From Semisulcospira habei (Eukaryota; Mollusca; Gastropoda; Semisulcospiridae), in the NCBI GenBank assembly GCA_036245525.1, contig BTPG01000003.1:153865997-153929996 (forward strand): DNA of 64,000 nt. The letters run 5' to 3'. Position numbers and translations under genes: made by a program. Below are positions 1-9,870 of this stretch, in pieces. Within the stretch, counting starts at the first letter, position 1, and every line of letters starts with the position of its first letter. Below the pieces are notes generated by a model. That model was not told the origin of the DNA, did not search any database, and worked only from the letters and a program-made list of their open reading frames with translations.

Positions 1-174
1 GAGAGAGATGAAGGAGAGAGGAATGAATTAATGAATGAATGACAAATTATGTTTCAAGGATACAGATATAGGCGCGCAGGCCTCTGTTTTATGTCTATCC
101 TTGTTAACTACTTCACGATTAATGAGACATTACAAAGAAATAACTGAAAAAATGAAAAAGATATATACAGGGCC

Positions 175-244
<70 letters not shown>

Positions 245-330
245 GGCCACAAGGCCGTAAGGTCCAAAATCACAGACCACCACAGAAAAGCGGCTCAAAT
301 TCACCCTGAAAGAGACTGACGAGCAAGGAG
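1..330. repeat. (GA)n microsatellite and palindrome half
   Basis: A pure GA tract occupies about 177-239. It is followed by a short inverted repeat around 241-262 (TTACGGCC, then GGCCGTAA) and the sequence GGTCCAAAATCACAGACC. The same core returns near 35290-35345, 38615-38665 and 41565-41620, so this is one copy of a small palindromic repeat family interrupted by the microsatellite. Open frames across the GA tract are low-complexity artefacts. Confidence 0.8.
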
Positions 331-900
331 TTGGCCACCAACGATCGACCGGACCCAACAAGGGATTCGTGTAATCACACAATATCGGGGATTATGTTGA
401 CGCAAAGGCGGGCTGGGGTTGGCTTGAATGTCGCTTTTCCATCAACCCATCAGCCTGGGGTCTTTAATATAAGAACCACCACAGCTGCCACCACTGATCG
501 TCAACATTCTTCTTTCTTCCCATCCTCGAATCACTCTTGCTTAGAAATAAGTCATCACTGACTTTGACAAACATCGTATTCATGGATCGCGGCATGGGTG
601 CTTAACATCATTGTATAGTTTATGCGCCGGTATTTGAGTTTGGACATTGCGGCTCAGCCGCTGGCGGACAAGAACACGCGTGATCGTCCCATCTCTCGTT
701 GCTGGCACCACAAGTGAAATAGCCTGGATCAATGGAAATCGCAAGTAGAGGACCAACATTCGATACAATACCGTCACATCTTCTCCACCACGATTGATTT
801 AATTCATTTAATCATAACCAACGCTGACTAGCCAGCCGAAGTGAGGGCAAGTAATTTTGAGGGAGGCGCTTTCACGCTTCGCTCCCTTGTTTCATCCTGG
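331..900. other. No recognisable gene
   Basis: I see only short open frames with no family resemblance, no splice-like context and no repeat that I can place. Nothing is annotated here. Confidence 0.6.
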
Positions 901-1026
901 TAAAGCGAGGCAACTCCTTCCGCGGTCCTTCACGTTGTTTCATCCTGGTAAAGCGAGACAACTCCTTCGGCGGGTACCCGCCGAAGGAGTTGCCTCGCTT
1001 TACCATGATGAAACAACGTGAAGGAA
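886..1026. repeat. Perfect palindrome with an extra third arm
   Basis: Positions about 926-1025 form an almost uninterrupted palindrome of about 100 bp centred on GGCGGGTACCCGCC near 974. One arm (CATCCTGGTAAAGCGAG...) is also present a third time as a direct copy at about 886-923. No TTAA boundary is visible, so membership of the hairpin superfamily seen elsewhere is unproven. It produces a spurious minus-strand open frame. Confidence 0.8.
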
Positions 1027-1039
1027 GCGTGGTACGGAC

Positions 1040-2000
1040 CCGCTTGTCAAAATTAGTTACCTCCCTCTGCCGATGTACCTTTGTTTCAGAGTGTGAGCCC
1101 AGGAGTGATGATTGGTTGTGATGCGTCGGTCCCCCCCCAGTCCCAGAGGAAATTGGTTTTTCGGACGCTATGAGATTTTTGTTGTTACAATGTATAGTCT
1201 GCATTGGGTTTGGCTGCCTTTTTCCGCGAAAGTGAAATTTGTTTTCGTGCCTCTTCATGTTCCACGAAATCACGATTGCCGGTGGAAATCGGCACTAACA
1301 CACGCACTCACGTCCTCATGTCAATGTTTTTTTCTTTTCTCTCACACATAGAAACACGTACATTGCATATCCTCTCCACCTCTCTGTCCCCCCTCACCCG
1401 GCCCACCTCCCATTTTCTTCACTAACTGTTTGTAATAGTCAGAACTGTTAAGGGTATTGTCTTTTTCGTTTTTTAAAAATTTATTTGTTTATTTATTACT
1501 TTTCATTCATTCATTCATTCATTCATTCATAATTTATTTATTTATTACTTTTTTAAATTTTTTTTTTTTACTATAGTCAAAATCTTACATGAAATTCAAT
1601 TCTATGTTCGTAATATTTTGGCATCTGTTTTACAAGCGCAAACGAATCGATATTGGTGCCAAGACAATACTGAATATAGCTTCTCTGTTAACCTGTCATT
1701 TTTTAAATTTATTTTTATTTGCCTGTTCATTTCCTTTTTTTATCTCATCATTGTCCAACGCGTTAGGGCGAGTGTCTACAGTTGACAGGAGAAAAATATC
1801 AATTACGGAACTCCTGGTCTCGAAAGCTGTGAATTACGATGTCTCTGCATGACAGATCATGATACATGGCACGATCCACGCTGGTTGTCTTCCTTGATTC
1901 GCTGCCTCAAGAGAACACCTCCAAAGCTTCCTCTACCCAGTACCAACCATGTAAATTGAGACATTGTATAGTTCCTGAAGCATTATAATGTGTCTTCTTG
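1040..2000. other. AT-rich spacer with (ATTC)n
   Basis: The stretch contains an (ATTC)n tract at about 1503-1530 and AT-rich low-complexity DNA. The open frames here show no recognisable domain. Confidence 0.6.
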
Positions 2001-2005
2001 TAATA

Positions 2006-2859
2006 TGTTACGATTGTGGTTGTGTTATCCTGTGAGAGCGTACATGTGTTATTCGTAGGTAACGATCCGATGTTTATTTGAGCTATCACGGTTACGTTTC
2101 ACGTGTTTTTTTTTAGTAAGATTTTCTTTTGTTCGTGAGTAGAGCCGATTTCGTTTTGTTGTGTTTAGTCCGGTGCGTTGTAGAAGGGTCGCACTGTCTA
2201 GTGGCCTCGTAAGTGTCACGTCGGTTAGTTGACATCGCAACATTTTCGCTACTTTTTGTGCGCGTGGATTGAGCGGCCTTTGTTTTGTTTTGGGAATGTT
2301 CTCGTACTTTATAGAGCTACCAGGTGATAGGAATACCATACTTTTATGTGACTTAATTATACGCTAGAATTTAGAGCTGAAGTGAGCAGCCGTATTTTTG
2401 TAGCCTGTTTTATTGTTTCTGGAAAGTTTATGTTAATGAGTTTCGGCTGCGTGTTTCGTTCTGATTGGTTGAGTTGTATGATTTCCATAGAAGATTCAAG
2501 ATTTTCGTAGTATTTATAAGAAGGGCGCTGGGAAAGCCCGTTAGTACATTGTCTTGCTTTGTCAGTTGTAGAGACACATAGTTTATTGCGAGAGACGCTG
2601 TGTATGAGAAACTTTGTGTCGCAGTGAGGACATAGCAGAAGAGACTTTGTATCAGTAGTTTGTGCATTTGAAAGTGCATTATTGTGTGGATATCGCATCG
2701 CTGAATTAAATATTGTTGTTTTACTGTTACTCAGTATTGTCTACATCCTTAAGCCACGCGTGACGGATTGCAGCTGAACGAGGTTTACTTTAAAGAACTC
2801 TACGTGGGTGTGTGTCTGGTGTGTTTATCATACTTCGACTACAACTCCACCACGTAACA
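2006..2859 (+). repeat. 5' LTR
   Basis: The 854-bp LTR has inverted termini TGTTAC/GTAACA. A TATA-like box (TATTTATAAG, 2511-2520) lies about 45 bp downstream of an inverted CCAAT box (ATTGG, about 2464). An ATTAAA polyadenylation-type signal is at about 2705. It differs from the 3' LTR by a few substitutions and small indels, for example six extra bases near 2482. Some time has therefore passed since insertion. Confidence 0.92.
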
Positions 2860-2863
2860 TTTT

Positions 2864-2881
2864 TGGCGACCCCGACGAGAC
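2864..2881 (+). promoter_or_regulatory. Putative primer-binding site
   Basis: TGGCGACCCCGACGAGAC starts four bases after the 5' LTR. It begins with TGG, complementary to the universal tRNA CCA end, as expected for minus-strand priming. I cannot assign the tRNA with certainty. Confidence 0.65.
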
Positions 2882-2942
2882 CTCTTCAGTTGGTTCAGTG
2901 GAAAGGGTAGCAGGAGAAAACAGCCAGCAGTGAAAAGCAGAG

Positions 2943-3878
2943 ATGGCGACATCGGAGATGGAGATATTCCTGAAAATTGGAAAGGAATGTGGACTCGAAG
3001 GAGCTCAACTCCTCGAGTTTGTAAAGGAGAGAGAGGAGAAAGAAGAAAAGAGACGAGAGAGAGAAGAAAAGGAGAGATTGGAGAGAGAAGAGAGAGAAGA
3101 AAAGAAACGACAGAAAGAAGAAAAGGAGAGACTAGAAAGAGAAGAAAGAGCCAAAGAACGTGAAATCAGGAGACTCGAAATCCAAGCAGAAGAAGCAGAG
3201 AAACAGCAAAGAGAAGCAGAGAAACAGCGAAGAGAGGCAGAGAAACGAAAAGAGGAGCGAAAAGAGGCGGAGAGGCAGCGTCAACACGAAATTCATCTAA
3301 AGCAGATGGAGATAGAGGCACAGAGCCAGAGAACTATTGAAGCAACAGCATTAGCGAGCAGAGAACAAACAGCCCGTGCGCCAAAACTTCCACCTTTCAT
3401 TGAAAATTCAGATAAGATGGACGCTTATTTGGAGCGATTCGAGCGCTTCGCAAATAGCAACAATTGGAAACAAGAGACTTGGGTTATTAAACTGAGCGCA
3501 CTTCTAACTGACAAAGCGCTTGAATTTTACACCCGTTTGCCAAGAGAAGAAGCCGAAGATTATACTCAGTTGAAAGCCGCCCTGTTAAGACAGTACGACT
3601 TCACTGAAGAAGGTTACAAGCGACGATTTCAGAACTGCAAGCCTGAAGAAGGAGAAACACCCGGCCTATTCATTGAGAGAATCAGAAGCTACCTGGAGAA
3701 ATGGATAGAGCTGGCTGGCCTAAACAGAGAGTACCAAGACCTGTGCGACCTCATCATCAAAGAACAAGTTTTCAGCGCATGTTCTAAGGACCTGGCCGCC
3801 CACCTTAGAGAGCAAAAAGACCAGTCACTAAAGGCCTGGCCGTCTTCGCTCAAAGATACCTTGACGCTCACAACATGA
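2943..3878 (+). CDS. gag: Gypsy Gag (coiled coil and capsid-like region)
   Basis: The 311-residue frame starts at an ATG 84 bp past the LTR. Residues about 15-140 are an extreme Glu/Lys/Arg-rich coiled coil (repeated EEK/ERE units). Residues about 150-295 are a helical capsid-like region (motifs MDAYLERFERFA, WVIKLSALLTDKA, YTRLP, GLFIERIRSYLEKW), resembling Gag capsids of Gypsy elements and SCAN-like domains. The last residues are probably out of frame: near 3828-3835 the -1 frame continues the protein into the downstream knuckle/protease frame with plausible sequence. The role is assembly of the retrotransposon particle. The frame break may be a mutation or a recoding site; no canonical slippery heptamer is obvious. 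Confidence 0.85.
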   Translation: MATSEMEIFLKIGKECGLEGAQLLEFVKEREEKEEKRREREEKERLEREEREEKKRQKEEKERLEREERAKEREIRRLEIQAEEAEKQQREAEKQRREAEKRKEERKEAERQRQHEIHLKQMEIEAQSQRTIEATALASREQTARAPKLPPFIENSDKMDAYLERFERFANSNNWKQETWVIKLSALLTDKALEFYTRLPREEAEDYTQLKAALLRQYDFTEEGYKRRFQNCKPEEGETPGLFIERIRSYLEKWIELAGLNREYQDLCDLIIKEQVFSACSKDLAAHLREQKDQSLKAWPSSLKDTLTLTT

Positions 3879-4546
3879 AGTTCGGGTCCAGTAAGCCACA
3901 GCGTGTGTCTGCACCAGCAGAGGAAATCCACAATGTCAGAAACACCCCGAGATACAAGCCGGTGGAGAACCTGACATGTTTTCTCTGTGGAAAGAAAGGT
4001 CACAAGGCGATACGGTGTCCTTCTGAAGACATTCCCCGAGGCGACAACATCAGGAGATCCAACCAAGATCGTGGGATAGCAGGCCGAAGCAGTACCACAT
4101 CTCAACACAGAGCTGCTGCTGTATTAGCCAGTGATATGACATCATCCAGTGACTTTGAGTCTAGAGAAAAGCGAGCGACACCAGAGCTGATCGAATCTTT
4201 CAGAAAGAATGGACGCATCCCAGTAGGAGATGGGACTACATTTTTACCAGTCTCAAACATCGCGCTGCCTGAGAATGAAGTGCCGAACATGCCGGTGGTG
4301 TCAGGATTCGTCGGCGACACACCAGTGAGAGTGTTGAGAGACACTGGTTGTAGCTGCATCATCGTGAGAGAGGACCTAGTAGCTGAAGACCAGAAGCTAC
4401 AGGAGTGGACCACCCTCATTTTGGCTGACGGAACTGTAAGGAGTATCCCCCTTGCCAAAGAGTGTCGACACCCCATACTTGACAGGAGAGGTGAAGGCGT
4501 TGTGCGTGAAGACGCCAGTCTACGATCTCATCATCGGAAATATTGA
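3875..4546 (+). CDS. Gypsy Gag nucleocapsid knuckle and aspartic protease
   Basis: This frame overlaps the end of gag by ATGA. A CX2CX4HX4C zinc knuckle (C35, C38, H43, C48; CFLCGKKGHKAIRC) binds element RNA. Further on, VRVLRDTGCSCIIV carries the DTG catalytic triplet (codons 4340-4348, residues about 156-158) of a retroviral-type aspartic protease, followed by LADGTVRSIPLA. After about 4455 the frame degrades while the integrase frame takes over with protease-like residues (DTPYLTGEVKALCV). A frameshift therefore splits the protease from the following polyprotein. Confidence 0.85.
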   Translation: MKFGSSKPQRVSAPAEEIHNVRNTPRYKPVENLTCFLCGKKGHKAIRCPSEDIPRGDNIRRSNQDRGIAGRSSTTSQHRAAAVLASDMTSSSDFESREKRATPELIESFRKNGRIPVGDGTTFLPVSNIALPENEVPNMPVVSGFVGDTPVRVLRDTGCSCIIVREDLVAEDQKLQEWTTLILADGTVRSIPLAKECRHPILDRRGEGVVREDASLRSHHRKY

Positions 4547-5975
4547 TGGTGCCAGAAACGCAGACGATCCAGAGCCAGAGTGGAGGCCTGAAATATGTTC
4601 TGTTACCACGAGAAGTCAAGCAAAGAATAGTCATCAGACCATCCCTCTAAAAGTGGCGGACAACACGGAAGCAGCAGTGGTGAATAAAGAAAGGCTGGTG
4701 GAGCTACAGAGAGCCGACACCACGCTTGACAAGTTCCGAGGTCAAACCGAGCCTGTAACGCGTAAGGGAAAAGAGATAACCTTCGAGACCAGAAAAGATA
4801 TCCTGTACCGGATATTCGACAGCAATGGAGATAAACCTGTGCGTCAAGTAGTAGTTCCTGAACCTTTGAGAATGCAGGTGATGAAATTGGCACATGATTC
4901 CATATTGGGAGGACATTTGGGAATCAACAAGACGCTCGATAGAATCCGAGCCGTCTTCTACTGGCCTGATATGGGAGGCGACGTCACCCGATTCTGCAGA
5001 TCGTGTGACATATGCCAGAAGACAATCTCCAAGGGAAAGGTGCCCAAGGTTTCTCTAGAGAAAATGCCATTGATCGATATGCCTTTCAAGCGGGTAGCTG
5101 TTGACCTTGTGGGGCCAATATCTCCTCCGAGTGAAAATGGTCATCGATACATTTTGACCCTGATGGACTACGCTACACGTTATCCTGAAGCCATACCATT
5201 GAAAAAGATCGACACTCCAACAGTAGCAGAGGCGCTCGTCGACATGTTCAGCCGTTTAGGAATTCCTGAAGAGATCCTGAGTGACCTAGGAACTCAGTTC
5301 GTCTCCGACTGCATGGAGGAAGTCAGCCGGCTATTGAGCATCCGACACCTTACTACCACCCCTTATCACCCCATGTGTAATGGGCTGGTTGAAAAGTTTA
5401 ATGGAACTTTAAAGGCTATGTTGAAGAAACTGTGCGCTGAGCAGCCAAGGTTGTGGCATAGATACATCAATGCCTTGCTCTTCGCATACCGTGAAGTTCC
5501 CCAGGATTCGACAGGGTTTCCCCCTTTTGAATTACTGTACGGTAGGACTGTAAGGGGGCCCATGCACATCCTGAAGGAGCTGTGGACCAAGGATATCGAC
5601 GCACCTGAGGTGAAAATCAGCTACCAGTACGTCATCGACCTGAGAGAGAAGCTGGAAGATACCCTCAGGATGGCTCGAGAAGAACTACGGAAGGCGCAGA
5701 ACAAGGGGAAGCATTACTATGATCGCAAGGCAAAACCTCGACGATTCCAGCCAGGTGACCAAGTATTGGTTCTTCTTCCTACCGACAACAACAAACTTCT
5801 GATGCAGTGGAAGGGACCATACGCTGTCGACACGGTGGTTGGCATCAACGACTACAGAGTCAAGGTCAACAACAAGGTGAAAACGTACCATGCTAATTTG
5901 CTGAAGAAGTATATTGCGAGAGGTCGTCAAGACAAAACACAAATGGCCGCATCGGTGCGTCTTGCGAAAGACTAG
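4452..5975 (+). CDS. Gypsy integrase
   Basis: The first about 35 codons complete the protease, and the rest is integrase. The HHCC zinc-binding region is at about 4886-5016 (HDSILGGHLG, then CRSCDIC). The catalytic core has all three acidic residues: Asp in VAVDLVGPI (5103), Asp in ILSDLGTQF (5283) and Glu in NGLVEKFNG (5391). The C-terminal part has a basic linker and a GPY-type module (LMQWKGPYAVD). The enzyme inserts element cDNA into the host chromosome. The core looks undamaged, unlike the rest of the polyprotein. The TAG at 5973 lies next to the RT/RNase H deletion point, so the true C-terminus is uncertain. Confidence 0.92.
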   Translation: MPKSVDTPYLTGEVKALCVKTPVYDLIIGNIDGARNADDPEPEWRPEICSVTTRSQAKNSHQTIPLKVADNTEAAVVNKERLVELQRADTTLDKFRGQTEPVTRKGKEITFETRKDILYRIFDSNGDKPVRQVVVPEPLRMQVMKLAHDSILGGHLGINKTLDRIRAVFYWPDMGGDVTRFCRSCDICQKTISKGKVPKVSLEKMPLIDMPFKRVAVDLVGPISPPSENGHRYILTLMDYATRYPEAIPLKKIDTPTVAEALVDMFSRLGIPEEILSDLGTQFVSDCMEEVSRLLSIRHLTTTPYHPMCNGLVEKFNGTLKAMLKKLCAEQPRLWHRYINALLFAYREVPQDSTGFPPFELLYGRTVRGPMHILKELWTKDIDAPEVKISYQYVIDLREKLEDTLRMAREELRKAQNKGKHYYDRKAKPRRFQPGDQVLVLLPTDNNKLLMQWKGPYAVDTVVGINDYRVKVNNKVKTYHANLLKKYIARGRQDKTQMAASVRLAKD

Positions 5976-6060
5976 ACGACGAGAACCTTTTTGACATTAA
6001 ACTACAGTCTATCAAGGGTTCGCAGAATTTTGGAGCAGATTACCTGAGCAGAGCAGTTTA
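5976..6060 (+). pseudogene. RNase H C-terminal remnant after integrase
   Basis: In the frame starting at 5978 the sequence reads up to a TAA at 6058-6060 and contains QSIKGSQNFGADYLSRA. The G-A-D-x-L-S-R motif is the conserved end of the Gypsy RNase H domain. In ordinary Gypsy elements it precedes integrase; here it follows integrase and ends the coding region. It marks the 3' side of a deletion that removed reverse transcriptase and most of RNase H. Confidence 0.8.
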
Positions 6061-6255
6061 AATGAACATTTCTGTGTCCAGAACATTTGTATGAAACATT
6101 TCGATGCTCAGGACTGTTTACAGGAACTGTGAGACGTTTATTTTTATTTGATTTTTTTATGTGAAATTATATTTGTTTAGGGTTTTGTGTAGGTTTACAC
6201 AGCCACAACCGTATTTTTGAAATTTGAGAAGAAATTTTTGTGAAATTTCATTCTT

Positions 6256-6268
6256 AAGAGGGGGGTAA
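6256..6268 (+). promoter_or_regulatory. Polypurine tract
   Basis: AAGAGGGGGGTAA directly abuts the 3' LTR start TGTTAC. It is the expected primer for plus-strand DNA synthesis. Confidence 0.8.
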
Positions 6269-7115
6269 TGTTACGATTGTGGTTGTGTTATCCTGTGAGA
6301 GCGTACATGTGTTATTCGTAGGTAACGATCCGATGTTTATTTGAGCTATCACGGTTACGTTTCACGTGGGTTTTTTTTAGTAAGATTTTCTTTTGTTCGT
6401 AAGTAGAGCCGATTTCGTTTTGTTGTGTTTTGTCCGGTGCGTTGTAGAAGGGTCGCACTGTCTAGTGGCCTCGTAAGTGTCACGTCGGTTAGTTGACATC
6501 GCAACATTTTCGCTACTTTTTGTGCGCGTGGATTGAGCAGCCTTTGTTTTGTTTTGGGAATGTTCTCGTACTTTATAGAGCTACCAGCTGATAGGGATAC
6601 CATACTTTATGTGACTTAATTATACGCTAGAATTTAGAGCTGAAGTGAGCAGCCGTATTTTTGTAGCCTGTTTTATTGTTTCTGGAAAGTTTATGTTAAT
6701 GAGTTTCGGCTGCGTGTTTCGTTCTGATTGGTTGAGTTGTATGATAGAAGATTCAAGATTTTCGTAGTATTTATAAGAAGGGCGCTGGGAAAGCCCGTTA
6801 GTACATTGTCTTGCTTTGTCAGTTGTAGAGACACATAGTTTATTGCGAGAGACGCTGTGTATGAGAAACTTTGTGTCGCAGTGAGGACATAGCAGAAGAG
6901 ACTTTGTATCAGTAGTTTGTGCATTTGAAAGTGCATTATTGTGTGGATATCGCATCGCTGAATTAAATATTGTTGGAACTGTTACTCCAGTATTGTTTAC
7001 ATCCTTAAGCCACGTGTGACGGATTGCAGCTGAACGAGGTTTACTTTAAAGAACTCTACGTGCGTGTGTGTCTGGTGTGTTTATCATACTTCGACTACAA
7101 CTCCACCACGTAACA
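6269..7115 (+). repeat. 3' LTR
   Basis: This 847-bp copy of the 5' LTR has the same TGTTAC/GTAACA ends, the TATA-like box at 6768-6777 and ATTAAA at about 6962. It lacks the six-base insertion of the 5' LTR near 2482 and carries its own small differences near 6366 and 6974. Confidence 0.92.
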
Positions 7116-7260
7116 TAATATACACATCTGTAAACATATCCACGACCTCCCGCTCCGTCCAAGTTGAAAAAAACAAGATGTACGTTTTGAGCAACCATCC
7201 GTTTTGTAAGAAAAAATGTGGTCTCTCTCAAGAAAAGTCTTGAAGGGCCAAAGATGTCAC

Positions 7261-7323
7261 ATGTCATTAAAGACCATCATTTTGGTGACTACAGCCACCC
7301 AAATGATGGTCTTTAATGACAGG
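7261..7323. repeat. Palindromic hairpin
   Basis: CATTAAAGACCATCATTT and its reverse complement AAATGATGGTCTTTAATG enclose a short loop. Small hairpin repeat, family unknown. Confidence 0.75.
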
Positions 7324-7647
7324 TGATCTCTCATAACAGGTTATGTTGTATCATGCGCATGCAGACCTGATTTCGTCTAGCAAGAAACGTCGATTCTCAA
7401 GAGCTCCTTGCTGTTGCAGCTATCTATTGCCTCCGACCAAGGAAACAAAATCGTAAGAAAACAGTATTATATTCGTATTTCCCTGCTAATGCAAGATTCC
7501 ATGAGAAACTTTGTCTCTTGCTCGCTTTTTGTCGTTTCACACAGGCTTTTACGTTCAATGCATCACTGATCATCAATTTAAGGAAGAAGAACTGATGTGT
7601 GTCAGGAACAAACTGATGTAAGTATACGACAAGACCTATATTTACCT

Positions 7648-7720
7648 GCAAGAGGCAGAGATTCTCATAAATCCCTGAAGCTGCAGGAGCTCATGACAAT
7701 CTATGCCTCTTGTAGATAAA
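7648..7720. repeat. H2-family hairpin, diverged
   Basis: GCAAGAGGCAGAGATTCTCAT and ATCTATGCCTCTTG form imperfect arms around a CTGAAGCTGCAG centre. This matches the H2 stem (GCAAGAGGCATAGATCCTCATGAG) seen at about 15 other sites in the window. Confidence 0.7.
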
Positions 7721-8082
7721 GGGTGCTTGTATAATCTACGTCATTAGATCAACATTTTTTTCTATCTGATCTCTGGCAGCAAGCCGGCCTCAGTGGTCGA
7801 GTGGTACAACCATAGAGGTTAGAGAACGAAAGGATCTGCTCGGCCATATGCACATGCAATACCAGATCTGGGTGAATTGTGCAAGAAAAATATATATTGT
7901 CCTCTGCAATATTATTTACAATAATTAACAGTTTGGGGGTTTTGAAAGTGATGTCATCCTCTTGCTGGATGATGCAGGCCGAACAAAATGAATGACAGTA
8001 ACTCAACTAAAAACAGTACTCTAATCTGGCTAGAGTTGAAATTCTCTTCCAGCTTTGATACACATACCAAGGGACATCATCA

Positions 8083-8147
8083 AGAGCTGGACAAACAAAC
8101 AGTTAGATCCCTTGGGATCTAACTAGTACTGTTTGTTTGCCCAGCCT
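8083..8147. repeat. Palindromic hairpin
   Basis: GGACAAACAAACAGTTAGATCC and GGATCTAAC...GTTTGTTTGCCC form inverted arms centred near 8113. No second copy recognised. Confidence 0.7.
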
Positions 8148-8211
8148 TGCATGGTTCCTTTATCTATGTGGTCAAGGGATTTCCCTGAAAATGTGTACTG
8201 TACCCACCAGG

Positions 8212-8312
8212 GGTCAGTTGCATGAGCGAGCTTAGTCCTGCATCAGCCACTAAGCAAGGTGCATCTTGCTTAGTGGCTGGTACAGGACTAAGCTCGTTCA
8301 TGCAACTGGTTC
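8212..8312. repeat. Palindrome with GGGTCAGTTGCA-type ends
   Basis: CAGTTGCATGAGCGAGCTTAGTCCTG (as two arms) returns inverted as CAGGACTAAGCTCGTTCATGCAACTG. A second inverted repeat, CACTAAGCAAGGTGCATCTTGCTTAGTG, forms the centre. The CAGTTGCA-like terminus reappears at 8946 and 9140 around a minisatellite. Confidence 0.8.
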
Positions 8313-8367
8313 CAGCACTTTCCTACTTTTAATTTGTGATTCTTCCAGCTTCCAATACAGGTGACGC

Positions 8368-8369
<2 letters not shown>

Positions 8370-8415
<46 letters not shown>
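8370..8415. repeat. Poly-T tract
   Basis: About 46 consecutive T residues. On the minus strand this is a poly-A tail-like tract, but no retroposon body is recognisable beside it. Confidence 0.8.
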
Positions 8416-8419
<4 letters not shown>

Positions 8420-8943
8420 TAATGCGATAATTCAAGGCTGCAACCTGAGCAGTCCCTGGAGAATCCTTTTTAAGTCCCGATGAGTACAGTAGTTCATTCT
8501 ATAGTCTGAGCTGGTCTGTGATGTTGACTCCGTCTGTGCTTGAACGTGACTCGCAAAGCTATTGATCCAGTGCTCCAGGTCAGCCGTGCCCTGGCCCACT
8601 GCAGCCGACGTCGGCTAAAGGACCTTTGCTTTCTGCGTTACAACTAATTTCATTTTCTCACTACAGCTTATCCGTTTTCGCAATTTTACGACTAAACAAT
8701 CAACCAACCAGATCAATGGCTGGTGTGCGGCCGAAATGGCAAAGACTGACTCCCGCTAGAAATGATGGGTCTTCTCAGGACAATGGAGAGGCAAGTGCCG
8801 TGTAGATTGATGGGCTGTCAGCTTACCCGGAAAATAATAATCGCCGAGCTGGCTTTGGGTATCAAACTAATGCTGTTTCAATGTTTCACTCTGATGTCCT
8901 ATTCCTTTTGACATGTTGGCTGTACGGACCGGCGTTGTTCTGG

Positions 8944-9150
8944 AGTCAGTTGTACGAGTAAGCTGAAAACTGCTCTGTTATAGCTGAGCACCTTCCGCAG
9001 TGGCTTGCGTAGGATTATTTAGGAGCACTTTGCGCACTGGCTTGAGCAGGCTTATATCGGAGCACTTTAAGCACTGGCTTGCGCAGGGTATAGAGGAGCA
9101 CCTTGCGCAGTGGCTTGCGCAGATTTAAGCTCTCTCTTGCAACTGACCCC
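8944..9150 (+). repeat. Minisatellite of about 36 bp, four units, inside inverted termini
   Basis: Four degenerate units of GGAGCACTTTGCGCAnTGGCTTGCGCAGG type lie between about 8984 and 9131. They are bounded by GTCAGTTG (about 8946) and CAACTGAC (about 9140), inverted ends shared with the palindrome at 8212. The array may be an internal amplification of that small mobile element. Confidence 0.7.
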
Positions 9151-9339
9151 ATCTCTGCGTACGTGGCTTCTAGGGGTACGTGTGTAACTGCAAGTCGGTA
9201 TAGGAACGTGACTCACTTGCCGCAGGGAGACGACCCAGTTTGTATGATGTCTGAGAGTCGCATATAACTCTCGAACACAAATTCACAGCTTGTGGGAGAA
9301 AACAAGATGTTTTTTTTTCACGATGTGTATCTGTGTACA

Positions 9340-9442
<103 letters not shown>

Positions 9443-9711
9443 TACCGTCAATGCTTCTTTGACTGCGAACAGATGAAATAAATACACGTACTACGCATTG
9501 ACAGACTTAGTGTAATCACATTTCTTCAATTCAACATCTGCGTGGTTGAGAGTAGAAGACAGCCCCGAAGATTATAAGTTTATATATCGTTTCGTAATTC
9601 AACCCAGATTCCACTTGAAGATTACACGCATCAGTTTAGTATTTAATACGTCTATAAGATAACACGAAAGATACTCACCGGCACACGTACAGCTACATCG
9701 CCATCACCTGT

Positions 9712-9870
9712 TTAACTCAACATCAAAGATCCCCAGCCACCAAAGGAAAATGGGTTCATAGTGGTTTCAGCAAGAGGCACAGATCCTCATGAGCCCCTGC
9801 AATTGCGGGGGCTCATGAGGTCTATACCTCTTGCAGTTGGTTGGCGATCTTTTTTTTTTCCCCAGTTTTA
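9712..9870. repeat. H2-family palindromic element
   Basis: The stem at about 9770-9838 pairs GCAAGAGGCACAGATCCTCATG with CATGAGGTCTATACCTCTTGC. The left flank (CAACATCAAAGATCCCCAGCCA) is shared with the copies near 11720 and 21295, showing that the element is longer than its hairpin. Confidence 0.75.

Larger units (their letters stand above)
2006..7115 (+). mobile_element. Gypsy/Ty3 LTR retrotransposon, internally deleted
   Basis: The element is 5110 bp. It has two LTRs that begin TGTTAC and end GTAACA, and it is flanked by an identical 5-bp target duplication TAATA (2001-2005 and 7116-7120). Inside, in order, are a primer-binding site, gag, a CCHC knuckle, an aspartic protease, integrase, a fragment of the RNase H C-terminus, a polypurine tract and the 3' LTR. 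Reverse transcriptase and nearly all RNase H are missing. The integrase lies upstream of the RNase H remnant, which is the order known from Gmr1-like Gypsy elements rather than the usual RT-RH-INT order. Frameshifts separate gag, protease and integrase. The copy is non-autonomous, but the clear target duplication and very similar LTRs suggest a fairly recent insertion. Confidence 0.93.

Noticed and set aside
35..319. Open frames across GA, CT, CA, TA and GT tracts (also 9170-9487, 24531-24784, 25362-26201, 27140-28205, 36900-37009, 37456-37811)
   Set aside because: They translate as dipeptide repeats on both strands and have no other coding evidence.
872..1273. 133-codon minus-strand frame
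   Set aside because: It reads through the 100-bp palindrome and repeats itself internally; no domain.
2006..7115. Intact or autonomous retrotransposon
   Set aside because: Reverse transcriptase is absent and the frame is broken, despite good LTRs and integrase.
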